From assembly GCA_022616235.1 (NCBI GenBank), contig JAKEFC010000080.1, positions 1-50,007 on the forward strand: a DNA stretch of 50,007 bases, in the 5' to 3' direction. Under the pieces are notes generated by a model that was not told the origin of the DNA, did not search any database, and saw nothing but the letters and a program-made list of their open reading frames with translations. This DNA comes from Planctomycetota bacterium. GTDB taxonomy: Bacteria > Planctomycetota > UBA8108 > UBA1146 > JAKEFC01. Position numbers and translations under genes: made by a program. Positions 42,699-50,007 of this stretch are shown piece after piece (the first letter of the stretch is position 1; each line of letters begins with the position of its first letter).

Positions 42699-43810
42699 GA
42701 AGCCCGATCCGCAGCGCGCGCGCTCACCGCCGCGGGCGTTGCCGAGCACTCCTCATCGGCGAAGCCGCCGTCTCCGGCGACGCCGGCGGTTGCCGCACAA
42801 GCGTCCGCGGCGACGCCGGCAGCGAAGCCCTCGACGATCCTGCGGAAATCGTCCGCGTCCTTCGCGCGGGAGATGGCGCTTCGAAACTCCGCCGACCCCG
42901 GTACGCCGGTCATGTAGCGGCACGCGAATTTTCGCATCTGCACCGTGCCCCACGGATCGCCGTGGCGGTCGACGAGCGCTGCGTGGTGGCGGAGGAGCTG
43001 CGCGGTTTGCTCGCGCACGGTCGGAGGCGGCAGAGGCGCTTCGCCGCAGAGCGCCGCTGCGATCTCGCGGAAGATCCACGGCCGTACGAGCGCGGCGCGC
43101 GCGACCATGATCCCCGCGGCGCCCGTCGCGGCGAGAGTCCTCACCGCGGAACTTGCATCATCCACGTCGCCGTTCGCGATCACGGGAATCGACACCGCGG
43201 CCGCGACGCGCGCGATCATCGCGAGGTCGACGGGCTCGCCGTACGCCTGCTCCGCAGTGCGGCCGTGCACGGTGACGGCGGCGGCGCCGTTCGCCTCCGC
43301 GCTCCGCGCCACCTCGACCGCGGTCGTTTCTTCGAGAGATGGCCCGAGTCGGATCTTCGCGGTGACCGGGATCGGCCCCGCCCCCGCGACCGCCGCGCTC
43401 ACGATCCTGCCCACCGCCCAGGGATCGCGAAGGAGCGTCGCGCCGGCTCCCTGCTTCCCCATGATGCGGCGTTTGGGACAACCGAAATTCAGATCGATCA
43501 CGGAAATCTGGTAGTCGCGAAGTCGCGCCGCGGCCTCGCGAACGTAGTCGGGCTCGCGGTCCCAGAGCTGCACGCCGAGGGGGCGCGGCTCCTCCCGCAC
43601 TCCCGCGAGGCGATCCGGCGCGAACTTGCCGAGGATCCATCCGCCAGCGGACACCATCTCCGTGAAGATGAGCCCGCAGCCGCCGAATTCGCGGAGGATC
43701 CCGCGGTAGACGAGATCGGTGAATCCGGCGACCGGCGCCGAGAGCACGGGCGTCGCCAGCTCGAGAGTGCCCAGAACGAGCGGCGGCATCCTCTTCGCAC
43801 TCGCATTCAT
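42695..43810 (-). CDS. dus: tRNA-dihydrouridine synthase (DusB-like)
   Basis: Reduces uridines in tRNA D-loops using FMN. 371 residues with LSAPVAGFTDLVYR, the catalytic Cys in DLNFGCPKRRIMGKQGAG (C111), VTAKIRLG, VHGRTAEQAY and IPVIANGDV. The C-terminal 45 residues are Ala-rich and unconserved. An ATG 7 codons in is an alternative start. The 129 bp up to comM carries no gene. Confidence 0.94.
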   Translation of the reverse strand: MNASAKRMPPLVLGTLELATPVLSAPVAGFTDLVYRGILREFGGCGLIFTEMVSAGGWILGKFAPDRLAGVREEPRPLGVQLWDREPDYVREAAARLRDYQISVIDLNFGCPKRRIMGKQGAGATLLRDPWAVGRIVSAAVAGAGPIPVTAKIRLGPSLEETTAVEVARSAEANGAAAVTVHGRTAEQAYGEPVDLAMIARVAAAVSIPVIANGDVDDASSAVRTLAATGAAGIMVARAALVRPWIFREIAAALCGEAPLPPPTVREQTAQLLRHHAALVDRHGDPWGTVQMRKFACRYMTGVPGSAEFRSAISRAKDADDFRRIVEGFAAGVAADACAATAGVAGDGGFADEECSATPAAVSARAADRAS

Positions 43811-43939
43811 GCCGCCAAGATAACGAAGTAAGAACGCACCGGAAAGGCGCTCGCGCGCCGGCAGACGGCCACGCGCCGGCGTATTCCGGCGCCGACGGCG
43901 GCGCAGGCGTGCCGCGCGCTCCGCACCGAGGCCTCCCGA

Positions 43940-45535
43940 TCACAGCGAGCCGAGCAGCGCCAAGCTGCCCGCGCCGCCGCGCGGTGAGTGATACTCGATC
44001 GCCTCCAACAAATGCTCTTCCTCGATGATCGCTGCCTCCGCCGCGTCGGCGATGGTGCGTGCAAGGCGCAGGATGCGCGTCAGCGCGCGCGTAGAGATGT
44101 CGAATTCCTCCGTGCTCCGCAGGAACAACCGCCGCGCGCCGTCCGAGAGCGGCGCCCAGCGCTCCCGGTCCCTCCATCCCAACGTGCGGTTCGGCTCCGG
44201 CCGCCCCTCCGCTTCGCGGAAGCGCTGCGCGCGGAGCACAAGCTCCCGCAGCTCGCCGCTGGAACCGGAGCGCGGGCCGCGCGAGTCGAGGAGCAGCCGG
44301 CCCGGCTGCGACAAGATCTCGATCCGCATGTCGATGCGGTCGATGAGCGGGCCGGAGATCTTCTCGAGGTACTTGCGCACGCGCTCCGGCGGGCAGTGGC
44401 AAACCCTGCGCGGATGCCGGTAATTACCGCAGGGACAGGGATTCATCGCGGCGACGAGAAGGAATGCAGCGGGAAAGGTGAGCGTTGCGCGCGCGCGCGC
44501 GATCGTGATGCGTCCATCTTCGAGCGGCTCTCGCAACGCTTCGAGGGAGCGCCGGGGAAACTCCGGCAGCTCGTCGAGAAAGAGCACGCCGCGGTGCGCG
44601 AGAGTGATCTCGCCGGGACGCGGGATGGCGCCGCCTCCGACGAGCCCCGCCCAGGAGACGGTGTGATGGGGCGCGCGGAACGGGCGCTGGGAGATCAGCC
44701 CGTTCACATCGATCCCGGCCGCCGAATGGATGCTCGTGACTTCGAGGACTTCGTCGCGGGAGAGCGGCGGCAGGAGCCCCGGCATGCGCCGCGCGAGAAA
44801 ACTCTTGCCCGCGCCGGGCGCTCCGGCGAGGAGGACGTTGTGGCCGCCGGCGACCGCAATCGCGAGCGCGCGCTTCACCGGGCCATGGCCCACGACCTCG
44901 CCGAGATCCGGATGCGGCGCGGCCTTGCCCCGCGGTGGAGCGGCAACTTCGCTCGAGACGCCGGCGCCGGCGCGGGAAGAGTCGGCGAGCGCAGCCTCCG
45001 CCGGTAGCGAGACTCCAGGACTGTCGCCGCTGAGCACCGCTACCGCTTCCCGCAGATTGCGTGCGCCGATCGACTCGATCCCATCGACCGCGCTCCCCTC
45101 GACGAGGTTGTCGCATGGGATCACCGCGCTACGAATCCCGATGCCGCGGAGCGCCGCGAGCAACGCCAAGACCCCGGAGATCGGACGGATCGATCCGTTC
45201 AGGGAAAGCTCGCCGAGCACTCCCCAACCTCGGCGCGCCGCGCCCGGGACTTGGTCGCTGTCGATGAGAATGCCGAGCGCGATCGCGAGATCGAACGCGG
45301 AGCCATCCTTCTCCCAAGTCGCCGGAGCGAGGTTCACGACGACGCGCCGATCGAACGGATAATAGAAACCGCAGTTCACGATGGCGGAGCGCACGCGATC
45401 GCGGCTCTCGCGGATCCCTTTGCCCGCGTGACCGCTCACGACGAAGGCCGCCGCGCCGCTCAATAAGTCGACTTCGATCTGTACGACGCGCCCTTCGATG
45501 CCGAACACATCACAGGATGCGAGTTGAACGACCAA
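43940..45535 (-). CDS. comM: ComM/YifB family Mg-chelatase-like AAA+ ATPase
   Basis: Hexameric helicase-type AAA+ protein that promotes branch migration during natural transformation in studied species. 531 residues: an N-terminal Lon-like domain (GIEGRVVQIEVDLL), Walker A LLAGAPGAGKSFLAR, Walker B VLFLDELPEF, a Cys-rich CPCG...CHCPP segment and ISGPLIDRIDM. The start is TTG with GGGAGG 6 bases upstream. With the type IV pilus genes in this window it is consistent with competence, but not proof. Confidence 0.93.
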   Translation of the reverse strand: MVVQLASCDVFGIEGRVVQIEVDLLSGAAAFVVSGHAGKGIRESRDRVRSAIVNCGFYYPFDRRVVVNLAPATWEKDGSAFDLAIALGILIDSDQVPGAARRGWGVLGELSLNGSIRPISGVLALLAALRGIGIRSAVIPCDNLVEGSAVDGIESIGARNLREAVAVLSGDSPGVSLPAEAALADSSRAGAGVSSEVAAPPRGKAAPHPDLGEVVGHGPVKRALAIAVAGGHNVLLAGAPGAGKSFLARRMPGLLPPLSRDEVLEVTSIHSAAGIDVNGLISQRPFRAPHHTVSWAGLVGGGAIPRPGEITLAHRGVLFLDELPEFPRRSLEALREPLEDGRITIARARATLTFPAAFLLVAAMNPCPCGNYRHPRRVCHCPPERVRKYLEKISGPLIDRIDMRIEILSQPGRLLLDSRGPRSGSSGELRELVLRAQRFREAEGRPEPNRTLGWRDRERWAPLSDGARRLFLRSTEEFDISTRALTRILRLARTIADAAEAAIIEEEHLLEAIEYHSPRGGAGSLALLGSL

Positions 45536-45633
45536 GGGAGGCCTCCCGAAGGGGAGGGCTTCGCGGCAGGGACGCTGAGGATAGCAGCCGCGTGCCGCGG
45601 CCGCGAGTGGAGGCCGGAGCCGCGGCGCGCGCC

Positions 45634-45662
45634 TTGGAGGCGTCCGATGCGGGTGCTATTAT
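45634..45662 (+). promoter_or_regulatory. Candidate promoter of the S41 protease gene
   Basis: TTGGAG (45634-45639), a 17 bp spacer and TATTAT (45657-45662) lie about 135 bp before the ATG, in the region divergent from comM. The -10 fits 5 of 6 and the -35 3 of 6. Confidence 0.45.
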
Positions 45663-45796
45663 CGGCTCGTCGCGTGCGCGCTACCGCGCGCCGCGCCGGC
45701 ACGCGCCCGCCATGCCCGAGACCAGTCCGCCCGCGGACGTTTCGCGCTCGCTGCGCCGTACGCCCCCTGAGACCTGACTCGCTACGAAGGAAGAGC

Positions 45797-48178
45797 ATGG
45801 AATCGAATCGAGACCGAAGTCTGCCGCTGGCGCGGCGTAGTTGCCCCCTTTCGCGCGCGCTCGCGATCGCGCTTACTCTCCTCTGTTGCGCGCTCGCCGG
45901 TGCGCAGGAGGCGCCGGCCGCCGCCGATATCGCTAGCGACGTCGCGCAAGTCGTCGAGAGGTACGGAGCGGGCGATCTCGCGACCTGCTGGGCGGGAGCG
46001 CGCGCGCTCGAAACGCTCGGCGATGGCGCCGTCGCAGAGATCCAAAAGCTGCTCGATGCATCACCCGCGCGCACGCGCCTCATGGCGATCAAGGCCCTCG
46101 TTGCGCTCGGCGCAAACGAGGATGAGCCCGCCGGCGGCTCCGGCACGGGCGCTACTTCCGTGGAGTCAAGGCTGCGCGAGATCGCCGGCGACGCCAACGG
46201 CAAAGTGGAAGATCGCGGCGCCGCGCTCGGCCTCTTGGCCGGACTCCCCTCGGAAGAGATCGACGCGTTCCTCCGAAAGCTGCTCGAGGGGGATGCCTAT
46301 TACGTTCCGGAGCTTCGCATCGCGGCCGCCGCGGCGCTCTCCCGCAACTCCAGGACGGCCGCACGCGATGCGTTGACGCCGCTCTTGGCGACGGAAGATC
46401 CCGCGACCGCTGCCGCCGCCGCGCTTGCGCTCGCTGAGCTGGGCTCCTTCGAGCCGGAGGTTCGGCGCCTGTTGCAGCGCCTGAAGGACGAGCCCTCGGA
46501 GCAGGGACGCCGCGCGCGGCTCTTGCTCGAGAACGATCACCTCCTGCGCCAGATCGAGCAAGACATGGCGCGCGGAACAGCGTCGAGCGAACCCGAGATG
46601 CACAAGACCATCGAGGGTTTGCGCCGCGATCTCGAAAAAAGCTCTCGCGAGGTGGTCGAGCTGCGCAAACGGTTGCAAGACCCGACCGACCTGCCGCCGC
46701 TCCTCGAGTCGCTGCTCTCGCAGATCAAGTCGTACTACGTCGAACCCGAGAAGCTCGACGAGAAGGAGCTGCTCGTCGAGGCCGCCAAGGGCATGGTCGC
46801 GAGCCTCGATCCCTTCTCGATGTTCATGGATGTGGCGGACACGAAGCGTTTCGCGGAGGACATGTCGGGGGAATACGCCGGAATCGGCGCTCAAGTCGGC
46901 TTGGATGGCGATACCGGTTACTTGCTCATCGTCCGGCCCGTATACAAAGGTCCCGCCCACCGGGCGGGGCTCCGCTCCAACGACAAAGTGACGGAAGTGG
47001 AGGGAATCTCCACCAAGGGAAAACAGGTCGATGAGATCACGAAGATCCTGAAGGGCGCCGCCGGCAGCAAGATCCGCTTCAAAGTGCTACGCCGCGGATG
47101 GACCGAAGAGCGAGAATTCCTGATCGCGAGGGAGACGATCCATCTGCCGCCCGTGGAGTCCGATGTGCTGCCGGGGGGCATCGGTTACGCGAGAGTGCAT
47201 CGCTTCGGGGACGATACGATGGAGGATTTCTCCGACGCGCTGGACAAGTTCGATGAGCGGCAGATTCAAGGGTTGATCATCGATCTGCGCGACAACCCCG
47301 GGGGCTACTTGCGCGACGCGGTGAACATGGTCGACGAGTTCGTGGACGACGACCCGCGGCCGATCGTACGCCAAGCGGGAAACTCCGAGGCGGCGCCATC
47401 CGAGGAGCATCTGCCGAAGAAGGGGATGCGGCGCAACTATCCGATCGTCGTTCTCGTGAACAGAGGCAGCGCGAGCGCTTCCGAGATCGTGGCCGGCGCG
47501 CTGCAAGACTACGGCCGCGCCACCATCGTCGGCCAACGTACGTTCGGAAAGGGCAGCGTGCAGAGGCTCTACGACATGCCGAGGGAGATCGCCGATTTCC
47601 TTGGCGGCGAAACGAAACTGCGACTCACGGTGCAGTACTACTATCTGCCTTCCGGCCGATCGATCCACGCGAAGCGCGACCTGGACCGGTCGATCGTCGA
47701 GGAGAACGGCGTGAAGCAGGAAGGCGGCGTCATCCCCGACCTCGATGTCGAGCAAGACGACGTGCCTCCCCATCGCGTGAGCGCGTTGGAAGAGCTGCTC
47801 AGGGTGGATGCCTTCGGCAAATACCTGGACCTCTATTCCGAGAAGCACGCCGAAGATTTCAAGAAGATCGCTGCCGTCGGAGATGGCGGGAAGACGGAAG
47901 CGTATCCGGATTTCGATAAATTCTTCGGACCTCTGAATACCTCGCACGCCACCGCCGACGACATTCGCCGCCAGCTTCGAGGCGAGATACGGCTGCGGAT
48001 CGAGGATCAGCTCGGAGAGATGTATCCGTGCGACTACGGCGAGGATTTGCAGCTCCAGCACGCGATCGTCGCCCTGCTCGGGCGTATCGACCGCGCGCCC
48101 GCCGAGATCCCGGAGTACGCCGCTTTCGCGGAGAAGATCGGCGCCGCCCCCCCCGCCCGGGAGAAGAAGGGGCTGTAG
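45797..48178 (+). CDS. S41 family C-terminal processing protease with HEAT-repeat domain
   Basis: Periplasmic serine protease; 793 residues. Signal peptide (LAIALTLLCCALAGAQ), then HEAT-like helical repeats (about 40-240: RLMAIKALVALGANED, LRIAAAAALSRNSR, AAAALALAELGSF), a coiled coil, a PDZ domain (GIGAQVGLDGDTGYLLIVRP) and the S41 core. Catalytic Ser is S560 (NRGSASASEIVAG) and Lys K585 (RTFGKGSVQRLY), the usual 25-residue spacing. The ATG has AAGGA 6-7 bases upstream; the frame is open further but not coding-like. HEAT repeats on a CtpA-type protease are unusual and suggest a docking function. Confidence 0.9.
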   Translation: MESNRDRSLPLARRSCPLSRALAIALTLLCCALAGAQEAPAAADIASDVAQVVERYGAGDLATCWAGARALETLGDGAVAEIQKLLDASPARTRLMAIKALVALGANEDEPAGGSGTGATSVESRLREIAGDANGKVEDRGAALGLLAGLPSEEIDAFLRKLLEGDAYYVPELRIAAAAALSRNSRTAARDALTPLLATEDPATAAAAALALAELGSFEPEVRRLLQRLKDEPSEQGRRARLLLENDHLLRQIEQDMARGTASSEPEMHKTIEGLRRDLEKSSREVVELRKRLQDPTDLPPLLESLLSQIKSYYVEPEKLDEKELLVEAAKGMVASLDPFSMFMDVADTKRFAEDMSGEYAGIGAQVGLDGDTGYLLIVRPVYKGPAHRAGLRSNDKVTEVEGISTKGKQVDEITKILKGAAGSKIRFKVLRRGWTEEREFLIARETIHLPPVESDVLPGGIGYARVHRFGDDTMEDFSDALDKFDERQIQGLIIDLRDNPGGYLRDAVNMVDEFVDDDPRPIVRQAGNSEAAPSEEHLPKKGMRRNYPIVVLVNRGSASASEIVAGALQDYGRATIVGQRTFGKGSVQRLYDMPREIADFLGGETKLRLTVQYYYLPSGRSIHAKRDLDRSIVEENGVKQEGGVIPDLDVEQDDVPPHRVSALEELLRVDAFGKYLDLYSEKHAEDFKKIAAVGDGGKTEAYPDFDKFFGPLNTSHATADDIRRQLRGEIRLRIEDQLGEMYPCDYGEDLQLQHAIVALLGRIDRAPAEIPEYAAFAEKIGAAPPAREKKGL

Positions 48179-48227
48179 GCCGAGACTTGGATCTGGCCCC
48201 TGTGAGCGCTCGGAATCGCAACTAGTA

Positions 48228-48316
48228 CGCGAGACGAGGCTCCGCCTCGACACCAGGGGGTTCGCGCCAGAGCCGCGACGATCGCGGGGAACGCAAGGGC
48301 CTCGACACCAGGGGCA
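48228..48316. repeat. REP-like palindromic element, copy 3 (3' of the protease gene)
   Basis: A shorter, degraded relative of the 12776 and 34222 copies. CGAGGC / GCCTCG with loop TCC (48235-48249) is followed by CGACACCAGGGGG, CAGAGCCGC and a second CCTCGACACCAGGGG. Confidence 0.65.
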
Positions 48317-48326
48317 CAGATGAACC

Positions 48327-48367
48327 TAGGCCCAGACGAAGCGTTGCGCGCGCTTCGTCTGGGCCTA
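48327..48367. terminator. Bidirectional terminator hairpin between convergent genes
   Basis: Perfect 17 bp stem, TAGGCCCAGACGAAGCG pairing with CGCTTCGTCTGGGCCTA, loop TTGCGCG. It lies between the protease gene (plus) and the PepSY gene (minus), as expected of a shared terminator; the flanking U runs are poor. Confidence 0.7.
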
Positions 48368-48380
48368 AATCGCTGCGCTG

Positions 48381-48836
48381 TTACTTGCGAGCGCCGGCAG
48401 GCTTCCCTACGCCTTCGCCCTCATCGGTATCGTCGCCGTCGTCATCGGCGCCGTCATCATCGTCTTCATCGTCGTCCTCATCGTCCGCGTCTTCTACCTC
48501 GAGGACCTTGTTCGTCTTGCCGTCGATCTCCGCTTCGAGCAGCTTCGGCGCGTCGCCGTCCTTGAGGATCGTGACCTCGATCACCGCGCCGCCATTCTCG
48601 AACTCGACCATGCAGGCGATCGACTTGCCGCCGGTCGCCTTCTCGGCCTCCTTGATCGCGTCGCTCATCGAGTAGGTCGTTCCTCGCATCGCCTTCGAGA
48701 TCTCCGCGGCCTTTTGCGCCGCCTTCTTCACCGCCTTGGGCTCGGGCTGCCCGCCGCGCGCACTCGAGATCCCCCAAACGATCGTCCCCAACGCCGCCAC
48801 CAATGCCACCGCTACGGTCAAGCCAAGCTTCGTCAT
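48381..48836 (-). CDS. Exported PepSY-like protein with Asp/Glu-rich tail
   Basis: 151 residues. Signal or anchor (LTVAVALVAALGTIVWGISSA), then a PepSY-type beta/alpha domain (SMSDAIKEAEKATGGKSIAC, GGAVIEVTILKDGDAPKLLE, EIDGKTNKVLEVED). The last 35 residues are almost all Asp, Glu and Gly. AGGAG is 7 bases before the ATG. PepSY domains often inhibit proteases; its neighbour is an S41 protease on the other strand. A cation-binding role for the tail is possible. Confidence 0.75.
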   Translation of the reverse strand: MTKLGLTVAVALVAALGTIVWGISSARGGQPEPKAVKKAAQKAAEISKAMRGTTYSMSDAIKEAEKATGGKSIACMVEFENGGAVIEVTILKDGDAPKLLEAEIDGKTNKVLEVEDADDEDDDEDDDDGADDDGDDTDEGEGVGKPAGARK

Positions 48837-48958
48837 TCGATTGCTCCTTCCTTGGCTCCTGAGGTCAAGCAACGTACGCGCAACTCCCTCCTCCGTGAAG
48901 TGTCTTCCCAATGATCTCGCTCTAATCCTCGCCTAATCATGGCGCGGGCCGGTTGGCA

Positions 48959-50007
48959 CTACTTCGGCACTACCGGCTGCGCCTTACGGCGTTGGTCGCC
49001 TATGAGCTGGCGCACTTCGTCGACCGTGAGAGATTTTATGCGGAGGTCCGCGTGCAGGACGTTTACCCTGCCCGCTTGCGCAAGCTCGAACCTCTCGTGC
49101 AAGAGAATGACTGCTGGAGGTGCATTGGAGTCGAACCCGCCCGCGAGGTACACGTAGTCCGAGTTCTCATCGATCCATCTCGCCAGCTCCTTCGCGCTGG
49201 CATGCGCTTGCGCCGGCGGAGTTCGTGTTCCGCTTCCCGGAACGACGAACAGAAAGGGATCCAATCCTTGCTGGGTCTCGACGAGCTCGCCGAGGCTGCC
49301 GGGATAGCGCCCCGCCCGCTCGATGGCATGAGACGCCAACATCTGCCCGATCACGGCAAGATTATTGACAGTCGCCACACTCTCCGTACGTCGGTGCGCC
49401 CCGAAGAAAGCTGGCACCGCCAGCGCAGCCACGAACGAGGTCGCCACGATCGCCGTCATCACGTTGAAGTCGAGGAGAGTCGAACCAGGAAACGGACTCA
49501 CGCTGTGCGAGTAGGTGCCGGCGTCGTCGCTCCAAGACGCTTGACCCGCCGGCGCCAAGTGGGTCTTCAGCTCCGGAAGGATCGGCAACACGAGTGGAGG
49601 CGTCTTGCAGCCGAACATGTCCATTATCCCGAAGGCCAATTGCGAGACACAGAGCAGCATGCCGTAGGAGCCTGGCACGGTGCGCGGCAGGTCGTGAAAT
49701 ACGAAGCTCTCGAACTGCTTGCCGCCGAGGCGTTGGCGCAAGGCAAGGAAGTCCGGGTTCTCGAGTATCGATTTTCCCTTGCGCGCGGCCTGCTCCGCCG
49801 CGGCGACGACGATTTGCGGATAGAGACCGGCGTAGAGGCACCCGTCGCGAATACACCACGCCGGCGCAACGTAAGGCAGCGAAAAATAGTGCAGGTTGGT
49901 CTCGCCGACGCGGCTGATCTCGAAGGCGAATTGGACGCGCTCGCGGCGGAGCGATTTCGCAATCAGCGCATTCACGAACGTTTCGATCTGGCCGCCGATC
50001 TTCTCCA
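48959..50007 (-). CDS. Partial membrane protein with pseudopilin-like region (5' end outside the window)
   Basis: The frame is open to the right edge; a GTG at 49975 is available but the codons beyond it are also coding-like, so the gene is probably truncated by the window. At least 338 residues: an N-terminal folded region of unknown type, a hydrophobic helix (FNVMTAIVATSFVAALAVPAFF), then VATVNNLAVIGQMLASHAIE and RYPGSLGELVE, and a late segment RVNVLHADLRIKSLTVDEVR. The last parts resemble the pseudopilin-derived modules common in Planctomycetota. Not otherwise recognised. Confidence 0.6.
   Translation of the reverse strand, partial: EKIGGQIETFVNALIAKSLRRERVQFAFEISRVGETNLHYFSLPYVAPAWCIRDGCLYAGLYPQIVVAAAEQAARKGKSILENPDFLALRQRLGGKQFESFVFHDLPRTVPGSYGMLLCVSQLAFGIMDMFGCKTPPLVLPILPELKTHLAPAGQASWSDDAGTYSHSVSPFPGSTLLDFNVMTAIVATSFVAALAVPAFFGAHRRTESVATVNNLAVIGQMLASHAIERAGRYPGSLGELVETQQGLDPFLFVVPGSGTRTPPAQAHASAKELARWIDENSDYVYLAGGFDSNAPPAVILLHERFELAQAGRVNVLHADLRIKSLTVDEVRQLIGDQRRKAQPVVPK

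Noticed and set aside
45524-45796. N-terminal extension of the S41 protease frame
   Set aside because: It overlaps the comM start and promoter region; the signal peptide and a good ribosome-binding site place the start at 45797.
1-50007. CRISPR arrays, rRNA and tRNA genes
   Set aside because: No regularly spaced repeats, and no intergenic stretch with tRNA-like GGTTCRA and acceptor pairing was recognised; a tRNAscan or Infernal run would settle this.

Overview
This is a GC-rich, gene-dense bacterial chromosome segment with almost all genes on the minus strand and many 1-4 bp start/stop overlaps (ATGA, GTGA, TTGA, TGATG). The cell is didermic: it encodes a secretin, a porin-like beta-barrel protein ending in Phe, and inner-membrane PilMNO. 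Several features resemble Planctomycetota or relatives: a threonyl-tRNA synthetase with an extra segment before its zinc Cys, an hpf-ptsN-yvcK-ptsH-ptsI cluster, a His/Tyr-rich exported TPR protein, and a partial membrane protein at the right edge with a pseudopilin-like stretch. That placement is an inference; Acidobacteriota or Myxococcota cannot be excluded from sequence reading alone. No rRNA, tRNA, CRISPR array, prophage or full insertion sequence was seen.

Layout. 121-3321 (minus): base salvage plus SppA (upp, hpt, sppA). 3527-5752: exported low-complexity/Tyr-His-rich TPR protein. 5982-10594: pyrR-pyrB-pyrC' with overlapping starts, then a VanZ-like protein and a receiver-histidine kinase; the pyrC product has lost key catalytic residues. 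10716-12607: coaX overlapping a short, degenerate MnmE-like GTPase. 12992-24054: type IV pilus machinery (pilM-N-O, a TPR-PilP-like protein, a secretin, and a separate pilT) around obg, rpmA, rplU and a ribonuclease G gene. 24335-28636: hpf-ptsN-yvcK-ptsH-ptsI, where ptsI is boxed in by two direct copies of a 180 bp MITE-like element. 28785-32768: thrS, a 38-residue membrane ORF, asd, truA. 32960-34168 (plus): dinB. 34445-37329: a four-gene operon joining TusA-like, DsrE and TusA-OsmC proteins to a short MetE; this is the best candidate for an undescribed pathway. 37345-39809: transglutaminase-like protein and porin. 40093-41004 (plus): rsmG. 41018-45535: dus, an alkaline-phosphatase-superfamily enzyme, a coiled-coil protein and comM. 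45797-48178 (plus): HEAT-repeat S41 protease. 48381-50007: acidic PepSY protein and a partial membrane protein.

Two dispersed repeat families stand out. One is a MITE-like element (copies at 24335 and 26248, a remnant at 10603) whose ends lie directly against the start of ptsI and just upstream of pyrR. The other is a REP-like palindromic element (12776, 34222, 48228) always placed just after a gene's 3' end.

How the genes work together: PilM-N-O, the PilP-like protein and secretin form the alignment complex and outer-membrane pore of a type IV pilus, retracted by PilT. PtsI, HPr and the EIIA protein form a sugar-independent phosphorelay next to ribosome hibernation (Hpf) and YvcK. The TusA/DsrE/OsmC proteins could pass persulfide sulfur toward methionine formation by the short MetE.
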